64,000 nucleotides of DNA from Gemmobacter serpentinus (GCF_008973825.1 NZ_WCHR01000007.1:224380-288379), one strand, 5' to 3'; shown: positions 9,013 to 18,159, numbered from the stretch's first letter. Numbers and translations: made by a program. The notes: a model not told the origin generated them from the sequence alone.

Positions 9013-9758
9013 GGCGCCGCATCCGGCAGGCTGCGCAGAGGCTGGAACAGCGGGCCATCGGGCGTGTCGAGATAGGCCCCTTCAACACCGAACACCTCTG
9101 CCATGATGCCGGGCCGCAGCACTTCGGCAGGCGGGCCATCGGCCACCACACGCCCGCCAGCCAGCGCCACCAGCCGCGTGCAATGCCGCGCGGCAAGGCC
9201 AAGATCGTGCAGCGATGCGACCACGCTGCGCCCCTCGGCCGCCAGCGCGCGGAAGGTCTGCATCGTGTTGATCTGCTGCGCCGGATCAAGCCCGGCCACC
9301 GGCTCATCCGCCAACAGCAGGGGGGTGTCCTGCGCCAAGGCCCGGGCGATCAGCACCCGCGCCTGTTCACCGCCCGACAATGCGGTGGCCGTGCGGTCCC
9401 GCAGGGCTTGCAGGCCCATCCGGGTCAGAGCGGCCTCCACCGCCACCGGATCGCGGTCGCGATGCGCCAGTCGCCCCAAAGCCACCACATCTGCCACCGG
9501 CAAGGCCCAGGCAATCTCGCGCGCCTGAGGCAGCCAGGCCACCTGACGGGCGCGGGCATCCGATGACAGTGCGGCGAGGCTGCTATGCCCCCTGAACGGG
9601 ATCAGGCCAAGGGCTGCGCGCAGCAGCGTGGTCTTGCCCGCGCCATTGCGGCCCAGAAGGCCGACAAACTCGCCGGGCGCGACCGCAAGGCTGATGCCAT
9701 CCAGCACCAGCCGCGCGCCGCGCGGGACGGTCAGATCGGTCAGGCGCAGCCCGTTCAT
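9009..9758 (-). CDS. btuD: Vitamin B12 ABC transporter, ATP-binding protein
   Basis: A 249-residue ABC ATPase of the FecE/BtuD type that powers corrinoid import through BtuC. Walker A is GRNGAGKTT (about residue 36), the signature is ALSGGEQARVLIARAL, Walker B is LLLADEP, and a switch histidine is in SLHDLGLAARHC. It overlaps btuC and cbiZ by 4 bp on either side. The specificity is inferred from the operon (riboswitch, TonB receptor, cbiZ), since iron-siderophore ATPases look the same. Confidence 0.92.
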   Translation of the reverse strand: MNGLRLTDLTVPRGARLVLDGISLAVAPGEFVGLLGRNGAGKTTLLRAALGLIPFRGHSSLAALSSDARARQVAWLPQAREIAWALPVADVVALGRLAHRDRDPVAVEAALTRMGLQALRDRTATALSGGEQARVLIARALAQDTPLLLADEPVAGLDPAQQINTMQTFRALAAEGRSVVASLHDLGLAARHCTRLVALAGGRVVADGPPAEVLRPGIMAEVFGVEGAYLDTPDGPLFQPLRSLPDAAP

Positions 9759-10738
9759 TCCGTCCTCCGCAGACGCCAGATCAGATGCAGGAAGACCGGC
9801 GCGCCAACCATGGCCATCAGCACACCCAGCTTCAGATCACGATCCGGCAGCACCAGCCGCACCGACAGATCGGCCGCCAGCACCAGCGCCGCCCCCCCCA
9901 GTGCCGCCGCAGGCAGCAGCCGCGAGGGCCGCGCGCCGACAAGCGGGCGCAGCACATGCGGCACGACCAGCCCGACAAAGCCCACAGCCCCCGCGACCGC
10001 CGTTGCAGCCCCCACGACGCAAGCGACACCGATGACCAGCCGCAACCGCAGCACCCGCAGATTGATCCCCATGCTGGCCGCAGCATCTTCGCCCAGGCTC
10101 AACCCATCCAGACCCCGACCCAGCGAAGCCAGCAGAACCCAGCCCAAGGCCATCACCGGCAGCGCGGTCAACACATGCGCGAAACTGCGATCGGCAAGCG
10201 AGCCCATCATCCAGAACACGATCTCATTGGCGGCAAAGGGATTGGGCGACAGGTTCAGCACCAGCGAGGTCAGCGCCCCCGCCAGGGCCGAAATGGCAAC
10301 CCCGGCCAGGATCAGCGCCAGCGCCGATCCACCCGGCCCGGCCAGCATCAGGATCAGAAGAACCGCAAGTCCCGCGGCCGCCAAAGCCGATAGGGGCAGC
10401 GCCAGCGCGAATGTTGCGGCAAAGCCGGTTTGCAGCGCGATCACCGCACCCAGGGCAGCAGAGGCCGACACGCCGATCAGGCCCGGTTCGGCCAGCGGGT
10501 TGCGCAGATAGCCCTGCATCGCGGCCCCCGACAGACCAAGGCTTGCCCCCACCATCACCGCCAGAATGGCGCGCGGCAGCCGGATCTCGCGCATGACCAT
10601 GGTCAGCGCGCCCTCATCGCGCAGCAGCGCGGTCAATGCCTGCCCCGGCGCGATGCCCGCAGGTCCCACCAGCAGCGACAGCACAAACAGCGCGGCACAA
10701 AGCAGGGCCAAAAGCGTGACCAGCGCGGGAAATCTCAT
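9755..10738 (-). CDS. btuC: Vitamin B12 ABC transporter, permease
   Basis: A 327-residue FecCD/BtuC-family permease with about ten hydrophobic segments. The family landmark REIRLPRAILAVMVGASLGL followed by GAAMQGYLRNPLAEP is intact, as is GFVGLVVPHVLR near the C-terminus, which contacts the ATPase. ATG 10738 overlaps the btuF stop; the longer frame starting at 10801 lies inside btuF and is not used. It forms the inner-membrane channel of the B12 importer with btuD and btuF. Confidence 0.93.
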   Translation of the reverse strand: MRFPALVTLLALLCAALFVLSLLVGPAGIAPGQALTALLRDEGALTMVMREIRLPRAILAVMVGASLGLSGAAMQGYLRNPLAEPGLIGVSASAALGAVIALQTGFAATFALALPLSALAAAGLAVLLILMLAGPGGSALALILAGVAISALAGALTSLVLNLSPNPFAANEIVFWMMGSLADRSFAHVLTALPVMALGWVLLASLGRGLDGLSLGEDAAASMGINLRVLRLRLVIGVACVVGAATAVAGAVGFVGLVVPHVLRPLVGARPSRLLPAAALGGAALVLAADLSVRLVLPDRDLKLGVLMAMVGAPVFLHLIWRLRRTE

Positions 10739-11574
10739 TCCAGATCCTGTCTTTCGGCGGCCAGACGCGCCACCACATCCAGAACATGCGGCAATCCGCA
10801 AAGCCAGTCCCGATCCGCGATCTGCACCCGCTGCGCCCTCAGCGCCGACAGGGCGGGATGATGCAGGATCTCTTCGGCGCGCGAGGCACCGGGATAGGTG
10901 TCGCCGCCGATCAGCAGATCGGGGTCCGACAACAACAGCAGTTCCAGCGGCAGCACGCCACCGCCTTGCATCCCGCGCTCCTGCGCCAGATTGCGCAGAC
11001 CGGCGGCCAGGATCACCTCGCCCGACAGGCTGCCCGCGCCGGTCGTATAGCCATTGGCGGAATAGCTCGCGGCGAGCGGCCCGCCCGCCCTGGTCACGAA
11101 CGCCTTGCGGCGCGCGGCGAAATCATCAGCCATCGCATCGGCCCGCGACCCCTGCCCCAACAGCGCACCCATATGACGGATGCCCGCCTCCACCGCATCC
11201 AGCCCATAGGCCGGCTCAAACCGTTCCACCCTTATGCCGAGCCGTTCCAGCATCGAAAGCGTCGCCGGGTCGGAATAGCTGCCCGCCAGAACCAGATCGG
11301 GCTGCAACAGGTAGATCTCCTCTGCCCCGGCGTGATTGGCGGGATAGCGCCCGGCCTCTGCCACCATGGCAGAGGCACGCGGATCGCGCGCGAGGTCCGA
11401 CACCGAGACCAGCTGCCCCGGTGCCGCCAGCAACATTGCCAGTTGATCGGTGCAGAGGTTGATCGACACCACCCGTTCAGGCGCAGACTGCGCTCCCGCG
11501 ACATTCGCGGCCACCGACATCAGGCACAGCCCGGCCAGCAGCCCCACCATCAGGGGGCGCAGCCCTGTTACCAC
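10735..11574 (-). CDS. btuF: Vitamin B12 ABC transporter, substrate-binding protein
   Basis: A 279-residue periplasmic binding protein of the BtuF/FhuD class that delivers corrinoid to BtuCD. A signal peptide (LMVGLLAGLCLMSVAANVAG) is followed by ERVVSINLCTDQLAMLLA, typical of the first strand, and by the long-helix class layout. The frame opens with GTG at 11574, overlapping the btuB stop by 7 bp; ATG 11550 is an equally good start and would still keep the signal peptide. The stop overlaps btuC. Assignment to B12 rests on the riboswitch and operon partners. Confidence 0.9.
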   Translation of the reverse strand: MVTGLRPLMVGLLAGLCLMSVAANVAGAQSAPERVVSINLCTDQLAMLLAAPGQLVSVSDLARDPRASAMVAEAGRYPANHAGAEEIYLLQPDLVLAGSYSDPATLSMLERLGIRVERFEPAYGLDAVEAGIRHMGALLGQGSRADAMADDFAARRKAFVTRAGGPLAASYSANGYTTGAGSLSGEVILAAGLRNLAQERGMQGGGVLPLELLLLSDPDLLIGGDTYPGASRAEEILHHPALSALRAQRVQIADRDWLCGLPHVLDVVARLAAERQDLE

Positions 11575-13466
11575 TTGGCTTCCAGCCCCAGCCAGGCCGT
11601 GCGCCCCTCGGTCGCATAGCCCCAGACCTCACGATAGTCCTTGTCGAACAGGTTGTTCACCCGCCCGGTCAAACGCAGCGTGTCGGTCACGTCATAAGAA
11701 GCGGAAACATTGGCCAGCCAGTAATCCGGCAGTTTCGCCGTGGCATAGGCCCCATAATACTGGGTGTCCCAGTTGCCCGCGACATAGCGCAGATCAAGGC
11801 CAAGATTGCCGCGCCCACCAAAGGTCTGCAGCCCGGCGGTCAGGCCCAGCTCATGCCGCGGGCGGCGCAATTCGCGGCTGGCATCGGGGTTGCGCGCATC
11901 CAGATAGGTATAGCTGAGGCCAAGGGCCAGTGTCTCGGTCGCCTCAAAGCGCCCCGACAGTTCCACCCCTTCGCGGGTCGAGCGCCCGGTCTGGTTGAAG
12001 TAATTGCTGCCATCCGGCCCCGGCACGCCGGTCCAGGTGATTTCGTCCTGCAGGCGCTCATTGAAATAGGTCAGGTCCGCCACGGCCCGCCCGTCCAGAA
12101 AGCTGGCCTCGATGCCCAGATCATAGCCCCGGTTCACTTCCGGGTTCAGGCCAAGATTGCCCACCTGCCCGAAGCCGCCGTAAAGCTCTGCATAAGCCGG
12201 GTTGACCACACCCTTGCCGGCCGAGACATGCAGGCGCAGGCTCTCGTTCAGGTCATAGCTCAGGGCCGCCGTCCAGGTATTGGCCGAAGGGAAGACCGAA
12301 TTGTCATCATGGCGCAGCCCGCCCTGCACGCTCAGCGCATCAAAGCGGCCGCGATATTCCGCCGCGTAAGAGGTGCTTTCGCGGTCCAGACCGGGTTGCA
12401 ACGTGTTGGTGTCGCGCTGGCGGTCGATCATCAGGCTGATGACGTGATCCGCCCCGTCCACCGCCCCGTCCAGGCCAAAGCTCGCACGGTATTTGAGCGC
12501 CTCGGAATGACCGATGGAATTGCTGTTCATCGGGTTGTTGAAACGCTGATCCAGCTTGCTTTGCTGCCAGGACAGGCGATGGGTCAAACGGCCTTCCAGC
12601 ATGGCATATTCGGCAAAGACCAGACCGGAGGTTTCCTTGCGGTCGCTGGTATCGTTGGAATCCACCAGATAACCTGCCTCATCGGCCGGATCGATCCACA
12701 TGTTCAGGACCGGATCCCAATAGCCCCCCGTGGCGTCAAAGCCGTAGGTCTCATCCGAGCGGCGGACCGCAAAGCCCACGGTCAGATCCTCGCTCAGCGC
12801 ATAATCGCCCGAGAAGGTCAGGGTGCGACGGTCGATCCCGTCCTTGTCGCCGCCCGCATCATCCGACACATCAAAGCCGCGATCATCGCGTGCCGCCAGC
12901 CCGAGAAACAGCCCGCCCTGCGCGCCGCGCTGCGACACGAAGGCCGAGGCCCCCCAGCCATTGCCCGCCTCAACCGCGCCACCGTAATGCAGCCCCTCTT
13001 CGCCCTTGCGGGTGATGATATTGACCACCCCCGCAGAGGCATTGGAGCCGAAATACACCGATTGCGGCCCGCGCAGCACCTCGATGCGCTCGATATTGGC
13101 GGTCTCCAGACCCGACAGCGTATATTCGTCACCGCCTGCCGCCAGCTTCACGCCATCGACCAGCACCAGAACATGGCTGGTCTCGCTGCCGCGCATCCGC
13201 AGCGCGGTCAGGCTTTTGCCGCTGCTCGATAGCGACAGGCCCGGCACCGCGCGCAAGGCGTCCTGCACGGTGGCAAAGCCGCGCGCCGCGATCTCGGCGG
13301 CATCGATCACCGTATGGGCGCGTCCATAGCCCGCCTCGGCGACCGGGGTCAGACCGCCGGACAGGATCACTTCCTGCAAGGTGGTCACGTCATCTTGCGC
13401 AAATGCCGCGCCGGGCAGGACGAGCGCGGCGGACAGCAAAAGCGAAATTCTGGTTTGGGACGGCAT
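11568..13466 (-). CDS. btuB: TonB-dependent vitamin B12 receptor
   Basis: A 632-residue outer-membrane beta-barrel receptor. A signal peptide (SLLLSAALVLPGAAFA) is followed by a TonB-box-like TLQEVILSGG. The plug domain comes next, with DALRAVPGLSLSSSG, RMRGSETSHVLVLVDGVKL and IERIEVLRGPQSVYFGSNA, then the barrel ending in an aromatic C-terminal strand (AWLGLEAKW). ATG 13466 is used; the frame extends seven residues further without gain. The cobalamin riboswitch directly upstream and the btuFCD-cbiZ genes behind it identify the ligand as B12 or related corrinoids. Confidence 0.94.
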   Translation of the reverse strand: MPSQTRISLLLSAALVLPGAAFAQDDVTTLQEVILSGGLTPVAEAGYGRAHTVIDAAEIAARGFATVQDALRAVPGLSLSSSGKSLTALRMRGSETSHVLVLVDGVKLAAGGDEYTLSGLETANIERIEVLRGPQSVYFGSNASAGVVNIITRKGEEGLHYGGAVEAGNGWGASAFVSQRGAQGGLFLGLAARDDRGFDVSDDAGGDKDGIDRRTLTFSGDYALSEDLTVGFAVRRSDETYGFDATGGYWDPVLNMWIDPADEAGYLVDSNDTSDRKETSGLVFAEYAMLEGRLTHRLSWQQSKLDQRFNNPMNSNSIGHSEALKYRASFGLDGAVDGADHVISLMIDRQRDTNTLQPGLDRESTSYAAEYRGRFDALSVQGGLRHDDNSVFPSANTWTAALSYDLNESLRLHVSAGKGVVNPAYAELYGGFGQVGNLGLNPEVNRGYDLGIEASFLDGRAVADLTYFNERLQDEITWTGVPGPDGSNYFNQTGRSTREGVELSGRFEATETLALGLSYTYLDARNPDASRELRRPRHELGLTAGLQTFGGRGNLGLDLRYVAGNWDTQYYGAYATAKLPDYWLANVSASYDVTDTLRLTGRVNNLFDKDYREVWGYATEGRTAWLGLEAKW

Positions 13467-13592
13467 AGGGTTCCCTCCTCGGGGCATGGCCTGAATGCAA
13501 TGTCCGGGAGTTGCCTCCGCAGACTGTGACGCGTGATCACCGCTGCGGTTTTGCCGCTTCCATGGCGCGCCCCGCGCCCGGGAAAGGGTGCT

Positions 13593-13770
13593 ATCCAGGC
13601 AGGTCTCCTGGCTCGCGGATCATCGTTCGGCCAACCTTCCCGGGCCTCGCGGCCCAGTGGCATCCTGGCGTCACTCACCGCTCACAGTTGCGGGGGCAGC
13701 TGCGGATCAGGCCAAGGCCCTGCCGCATTCCCTATTCACCGGCTTTTGGCCGGAACCTGAACAGGGGCTT
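13593..13770 (-). ncRNA. Cobalamin riboswitch
   Basis: Read on the minus strand, the 5' leader of btuB shows the cobalamin element hallmarks in order: GGTTCCGG then a stem, GGGAATGCGGCAGGG, the GCAACTGTGAGCGGTGAG segment, the B12 box core GCCACTGGG, and the closing GAGCCAGGAGACCTGCC near 13600-13615. The 3' boundary lies about 125 nt before the btuB start. It should repress btuB-btuF-btuC-btuD-cbiZ when adenosylcobalamin is abundant. Ends are estimated to within about 10 nt. Confidence 0.93.
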
Positions 13771-13793
13771 GATCCCGCCGGATCACGCGAATG

Positions 13794-14822
13794 TCAAGAA
13801 TTCTTCGCAGTTGCAGCATATGCGCCAAAGCGACTGTGCCAACTGGGTTGCAGATCGCCCGGCAAGGGTTTGGCAGAAAAAATCGCACGCGCGATGGCCC
13901 GCGCCAAGACCTGCGCCGCAACATGGCCGATCTGAAACAGATCGCGCAGAGGATCCTGCATGGCCTGCCGGCCGGTTGCAGCAGCAAAGACCAGATCCCC
14001 ATCAAGCAGGGTATGCGACGGCAGGATCGCGCGCGCCATGCCATCCTGCGCGGCCACCGCCATCCGCCGCGCCTCGGCCTGGGTCAGCCGCGCATCGGTC
14101 GCGACAATGGCGATCGTCGTGGCCTCGCCCTGCCGTTTCATCGGCAAGGGTTCAGTCAGAGGATCATGGTGACCGGCGAAGCCCAGCCCGCCAAATTCTG
14201 CCCCGATTTCGAAAGGAGCCGCCCAGAAATGCGGCCCATCGCCGATGGTGACAGAGCCCAGCGCATTCACCGCAACCAACGCACCCACGGTGATCCCGCT
14301 GTCCAGCACCGCCGATGCCGAACCCAGCCCGCCTTTCAACGTGGCAGTCGCCGCGCCATAGCCCGCCCCGGCCGTGCCGATATCGAAATCCAGGCAGGCT
14401 GCATCCAGTGCCGCGCGGCCCAGATCGGCATAGGGGTTGCGCGTCCAATCCTTGTCGCCGCCATTGAGCAGATCAAACAGGATCGCCCCCGGCACGATCG
14501 GCACCCGTTGCGCGCCCACAGCAAAGCCGCGTCCCTGCCCGCGCAGACCATCCGCCACGCACGAGGCCGCATCCAGCCCGAAGGCAGACCCACCCGACAG
14601 CGTCAGCGCATCGACCTGCTGCACCAGCCGTTCCGGTGCCAGAAGATCGGTCTCGCGCGTGCCGGGTGCCCCGCCCATCACATGCACCGCCGCAACGAAG
14701 GGTGCGTCCCCCAGGAGAACCGTGCAGCCCGACCGCAGCCGCGCATCATGGGCATTGCCAACCCGCAGCCCCGCCACATCGGTGATCAGATTGCGTGGCC
14801 CGACCTGCATTTGCGCCTCCAT
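13794..14822 (-). CDS. P1 family peptidase (DmpA/L-aminopeptidase type)
   Basis: A 342-residue member of the S58/DmpA group of self-processing N-terminal nucleophile hydrolases. The opening NLITDVAGLRVGNAHDARL is characteristic, followed by TLSGGSAFGLDAASCVADGL. The expected self-cleavage site is VNALGSVTIG, Gly189-Ser190, with Ser190 as nucleophile; many relatives carry Asp in place of the Ser, so this copy may be proteolytically active. The start is 14822 or the ATG at 14810. It lies between fliP and the btu riboswitch on the same strand and has no obvious link to either. The peptide substrate is unknown. Confidence 0.88.
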   Translation of the reverse strand: MEAQMQVGPRNLITDVAGLRVGNAHDARLRSGCTVLLGDAPFVAAVHVMGGAPGTRETDLLAPERLVQQVDALTLSGGSAFGLDAASCVADGLRGQGRGFAVGAQRVPIVPGAILFDLLNGGDKDWTRNPYADLGRAALDAACLDFDIGTAGAGYGAATATLKGGLGSASAVLDSGITVGALVAVNALGSVTIGDGPHFWAAPFEIGAEFGGLGFAGHHDPLTEPLPMKRQGEATTIAIVATDARLTQAEARRMAVAAQDGMARAILPSHTLLDGDLVFAAATGRQAMQDPLRDLFQIGHVAAQVLARAIARAIFSAKPLPGDLQPSWHSRFGAYAATAKNS

Positions 14823-14873
14823 CCGCCCCTCACCATGCAGAATGACCCGGATCGGGATCGGCCCGCAAGCGCC

Positions 14874-15599
14874 TCAGGTCAGGTAGCCACGCACCAGCGC
14901 CGCTGACAGAATGCCCCAGCCATCCGCCACAACAAAGAAAGCCAGCTTGAACGGCAAGGAGACCACCGCGGGTGGAACCATCATCATGCCCATCGACATC
15001 AGCACCGCTGCCACCACCAGATCGATGATGAGGAAGGGCAGGAAGATCATGAACCCGATTTCAAAGGCGCGCTGGATCTCTGACAGCAGAAACGAGGGCA
15101 TCAAGAGCGAGAGCGCGGCCTCCGTCGGCAGGGTGGGCTCCTGCGGACGCAGCGCCTGCAATTCGGCAAAGGTTTCAGGATCGACCCGCGCCGCCATGAA
15201 GACCCGGAACGGCTCCAAGGTGACGGGAACTGCCTCGACAAGCGTTATCTCGCCTCGGCTGAACGGGCCCGCGCCCGCATTCCAGGCCTCTGTCACGACC
15301 GGGTCCATCACGAACCAGCTGAGAAACATGGCCAGGCTCACGATCACCATATTGGGCGGAGCCGTTTGCAGGCCCAATGCCTGGCGCAAAATCGACAACA
15401 CGGTCACGATGAAGGGAAAGCAGGTCACCATGATCGCGATTCCGGGCACGATGCTGATAATGGTGATCAGCGCGATCAGCTGCACAGAGCGCGTCGAGAG
15501 ATCGGGCACGGACGCAGTCAGCATCCCGTCCAACGCATCCTGCGCAAGACCAGGTCCCGGCAGCAGCAAGAGCACGATCAGGACAAGGCCCCGGTTCAA
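14874..15599 (-). CDS. fliP: Flagellar type III export gate protein FliP
   Basis: A 241-residue inner-membrane protein of the flagellar export gate. It has a cleavable signal sequence (LVLIVLLLLPGPGLA) and the conserved IISIVPGIAIMVTCFPFIV segment, then the C-terminal pair of helices (FEIGFMIFLPFLIIDLVVAA and MMMVPPAVVSLPFKL). The likely start is TTG 15599, which overlaps the fliN stop (TTGA), implying translational coupling. It is last in the leftward fliF-fliH-fliN-fliP run. fliQ and fliR are not adjacent in this window. Confidence 0.95.
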   Translation of the reverse strand: MNRGLVLIVLLLLPGPGLAQDALDGMLTASVPDLSTRSVQLIALITIISIVPGIAIMVTCFPFIVTVLSILRQALGLQTAPPNMVIVSLAMFLSWFVMDPVVTEAWNAGAGPFSRGEITLVEAVPVTLEPFRVFMAARVDPETFAELQALRPQEPTLPTEAALSLLMPSFLLSEIQRAFEIGFMIFLPFLIIDLVVAAVLMSMGMMMVPPAVVSLPFKLAFFVVADGWGILSAALVRGYLT

Positions 15600-15865
15600 A
15601 GCGCCCCCCGTGTCGGCGCAACTTCGATCAGCCGCACCGCCAGTTGCCCGGCCTGTTCGCCCTCCATCTCCTGCAACTCGCCCCGTGCGATCAACCTGTC
15701 CCCGACATAAAGTTCCACCGGGTCATCGACACGCCGATCCAACGGCAGCACCGCATCCTTTTGCAGCCGCAAGAGATCGCGCACCTGCGGTCGCGCCTTG
15801 CCGACCGAAATGACAATCTCGATCGGCACATGGCCGAAAGGGTTGTTGTCCATCGCCTCGTCCAT
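15596..15865 (-). CDS. fliN: Flagellar motor switch protein FliN
   Basis: An 89-residue FliN consisting of just the surface-presentation (SpoA-like) domain: VPIEIVISVGKARPQVRDLL, VDDPVELYVGDRLIARGELQ, and a closing VRLIEV. It forms the C-ring with FliM and FliG and binds the export apparatus. It is shorter than enterobacterial FliN because the N-terminal tail is almost absent, common in this bacterial group. It sits 3 bp after fliH and overlaps fliP. Confidence 0.93.
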   Translation of the reverse strand: MDEAMDNNPFGHVPIEIVISVGKARPQVRDLLRLQKDAVLPLDRRVDDPVELYVGDRLIARGELQEMEGEQAGQLAVRLIEVAPTRGAL

Positions 15866-15868
15866 GTT

Positions 15869-16450
15869 TCACTCCTGCTCTGAAAGACCAAAAAAGCCGC
15901 GTGTGGCCTGCGCGATCGCGCGCACCGCCTGTTGCAGATCAACTTCCACCTCTTGCGGGCCACGCCCAAGGCATACCTGCCCCTGTGCCAGCGACGGCTC
16001 TTCGCGCAGCGCCACCGGCAGGTTGCCGATACGGTCCAGCTGGGCCTGGATCCCCTCGCGATCCTGCGGATGCACCATCAGGATCAGTGGCGCATCCGCC
16101 AGGCCTTCGGCCAAGGGGCGCAGCTGATCGACCACCATCGGCACCAGCGCCTGCCGTGCCAGATCCGGCAAGATCCGCGCCACCATTTCCTCCATGAGCG
16201 GGGCCAGCGCCTGCAAGACATGCGCCCGCGCCTCGTGGAAGGTGAAGCTCAGCGTCTGGAGGCTATGCGCCAGGTCCACCCGGATCTTGCGTTGATCCGC
16301 ACTCTGCGCCGTCGTCGCATCATCCCATCCGGCCCGATATCCCTGCTCATAGATCGCCAGATGTGCCTCTTGCACCGCCGGATCGACGGTGGCCGCGCTT
16401 TCAGGGGCCTCCTTCCCCTGCGAGAAGATCTCAAGTTTGAGCCCCGACAT
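15869..16450 (-). CDS. fliH: Flagellar assembly protein FliH-like
   Basis: A 193-residue cytoplasmic protein with an alpha-helical N-terminal half containing YEQGYRAGWDDA, a typical FliH/SctL motif, and a C-terminal V-ATPase-E-like domain (LILMVHPQDREGIQAQLDRI). It would regulate the flagellar export ATPase. Sequence divergence makes this weaker than the neighbours, but its position between fliF and fliN supports it. ATG 16450 overlaps the fliF stop by one base (TGATG); a GTG at 16453 directly before it is also possible. Confidence 0.8.
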   Translation of the reverse strand: MSGLKLEIFSQGKEAPESAATVDPAVQEAHLAIYEQGYRAGWDDATTAQSADQRKIRVDLAHSLQTLSFTFHEARAHVLQALAPLMEEMVARILPDLARQALVPMVVDQLRPLAEGLADAPLILMVHPQDREGIQAQLDRIGNLPVALREEPSLAQGQVCLGRGPQEVEVDLQQAVRAIAQATRGFFGLSEQE

Positions 16451-18039
16451 CACCCCCGCTCCTCGCCGGTCTCCAACCAGCCGCGCAAGATCTCCACGGA
16501 TTCGGCCTGCCGCTGATCAATCAGACGCCGCAGGCGCTCCACCGGGTCGGCAGGCACTTCCTCCGCCTCGCCCGACAGGGCGGGAAAGGGGCCATCGTCG
16601 ATTTCGCCATGGATCACCCGCATTCCATCACCGCTGTCCTCGGGGTGCTGACCGGGCAGGGCGAGAGGTTGGCCCCCGTCACGCAAACCAACCTGCGCGC
16701 GCGCGGTCAGCACCGGGCGCAGCACGAATAGGCCAAGCAGCAGCGTGACCAATGCCAGCAGACCCATCCGGATCAGCGCCATCCCGTCAAAGGGGCCCAA
16801 TCCGCTGAGCGCCCCCGCCTCGGCCAGACTGCCCTGTTCCGGCACCGGTTCGAATGGCAGCGATTTCAGCGTCAAGACGTCGCCGCGCGTCTCATCGAGG
16901 CCAACGGCCGAGGCGACCAGTTCCCGCAGGGTGGCAAGTTCGGCCTCGGGACGCGGCTGCCAGGTGATCGTGCCATCCGGCGCAGGCGCGCCGATATCAT
17001 TGACAAGAACCGCAATCGTCAGCCGCCGCACCCCGCCAGGATTGCGCAACAGCTCCCGCCGGGTCTCAGACACTTCGAAATTGGTGCGCTCCCGCGTTTC
17101 AGAGGTCTGGCTCTGGCTGTTGCCGCCCGCAGTTGCATCGCCTTCCGGCAGGTTGGAGGCCACCGTCACATCCTGGGCGCTTTCGCTGTTGGTGCCGCTT
17201 TTCTCCTGCGTTTCCGACGAGATTGCGACCCGACCCTCCGGATCAAAGCGCCGCTCGGTCACCTGCTCGCGATCCGTCACCAGATCAAGGCTCACCTCTA
17301 CCACCGCATTGCCGGGGCCGACCCGCGCCACCAGCAACCGTTCAACATTGCGGCGCAACAGACTGACGCGGTCGGGATCGGTGCCGCTGGCATCCGGGCC
17401 ACTTTCATTGGCTTGCACGAGACCCGACACACTGTCGATCACGGCGACATCTTCGACCAGCAAGCCCGGCACCGCTGCTGCCACAAGATGCCGAAAGGCG
17501 CGTGCCTGCGCAGCCGAGAGACTGCCCTGCGCGGTGGTCACCGTCACCGAGGCCGAGGGCCGCGCCTCGCGCCGAAACGGCTGCCCCAAGGCCTGTGCGA
17601 TATGGACCCGCGCCGCACGAATACCCGGCGTGGCTAGAATTGTGCGGGCCAATTCGCCCTCGCGCGCGCACCAATAGGCGGCATCGAACATCTGCGATGT
17701 CGTGCCAAAGCCGGAGAGTCCATCCAGAATCTCATAGCCACCTGCGGCAACCGAAGGCAGCCCCTCACCCGCAAGCTGCATTCGCAAGGCGTCACGGCGC
17801 GCGGCCTCGACATGGATCGAATTGCCCCGCACCTCGAAGTTTACACCCTGCTGCTCAAGCGCGGCGATCACCTGCCCTGCAGCCGCAGGCTCAAGCCCGG
17901 CGTAAAGCAGCGCGTAATCGGTGCGCCCCGCCATGCGCGACAGGCCGAGAATCGCCCCGAACATCAGCAGCGTCGCCATGACGACCACGGCCTTTTTCTG
18001 AAAATTCCATTGGGACCAAAGCGATATCAGGTTTTGCAA
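16450..18039 (-). CDS. fliF: Flagellar MS-ring protein FliF
   Basis: A 529-residue protein forming the MS ring of the flagellar basal body in the inner membrane. An N-terminal transmembrane helix (about residues 16-35) precedes the ring-building domain with YALLYAGLEPAAAGQVIAAL and ARVHIAQALGQPFRREARPS, a typical YscJ/FliF signature. A large periplasmic region and a second helix at about residues 425-445 (LIRMGLLALVTLLLGLFVL) follow, then a cytoplasmic tail for FliG. The start is a TTG at 18039 with GGAG nine bases upstream. It is the first gene of the leftward arm, divergent from fliL. Confidence 0.95.
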   Translation of the reverse strand: MQNLISLWSQWNFQKKAVVVMATLLMFGAILGLSRMAGRTDYALLYAGLEPAAAGQVIAALEQQGVNFEVRGNSIHVEAARRDALRMQLAGEGLPSVAAGGYEILDGLSGFGTTSQMFDAAYWCAREGELARTILATPGIRAARVHIAQALGQPFRREARPSASVTVTTAQGSLSAAQARAFRHLVAAAVPGLLVEDVAVIDSVSGLVQANESGPDASGTDPDRVSLLRRNVERLLVARVGPGNAVVEVSLDLVTDREQVTERRFDPEGRVAISSETQEKSGTNSESAQDVTVASNLPEGDATAGGNSQSQTSETRERTNFEVSETRRELLRNPGGVRRLTIAVLVNDIGAPAPDGTITWQPRPEAELATLRELVASAVGLDETRGDVLTLKSLPFEPVPEQGSLAEAGALSGLGPFDGMALIRMGLLALVTLLLGLFVLRPVLTARAQVGLRDGGQPLALPGQHPEDSGDGMRVIHGEIDDGPFPALSGEAEEVPADPVERLRRLIDQRQAESVEILRGWLETGEERG

Positions 18040-18097
18040 GGCGCAGCTCCGCTCTCGGGGCTTCTGCCCCCGCTGATGAAGTCTTGTCTGGTGCGCC

Positions 18098-18112
18098 TTA
18101 AGAAACGGTTAG
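18098..18112. promoter_or_regulatory. CtrA-type binding site between fliF and fliL
   Basis: TTAA-GAAACGG-TTAG matches the CtrA full-site consensus TTAA-N7-TTAA at seven of eight fixed positions. It lies in the 120-bp gap between divergent fliF and fliL, 59 bp from the fliF start and 48 bp from the fliL start, where it could control both arms. CtrA controls flagellar genes widely in alphaproteobacteria; binding here is inferred. Confidence 0.6.
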
Positions 18113-18159
18113 TGAGATCGGGGTTATAGCTGGGGTCAGATAGACAGCCGGAGCCCGCG

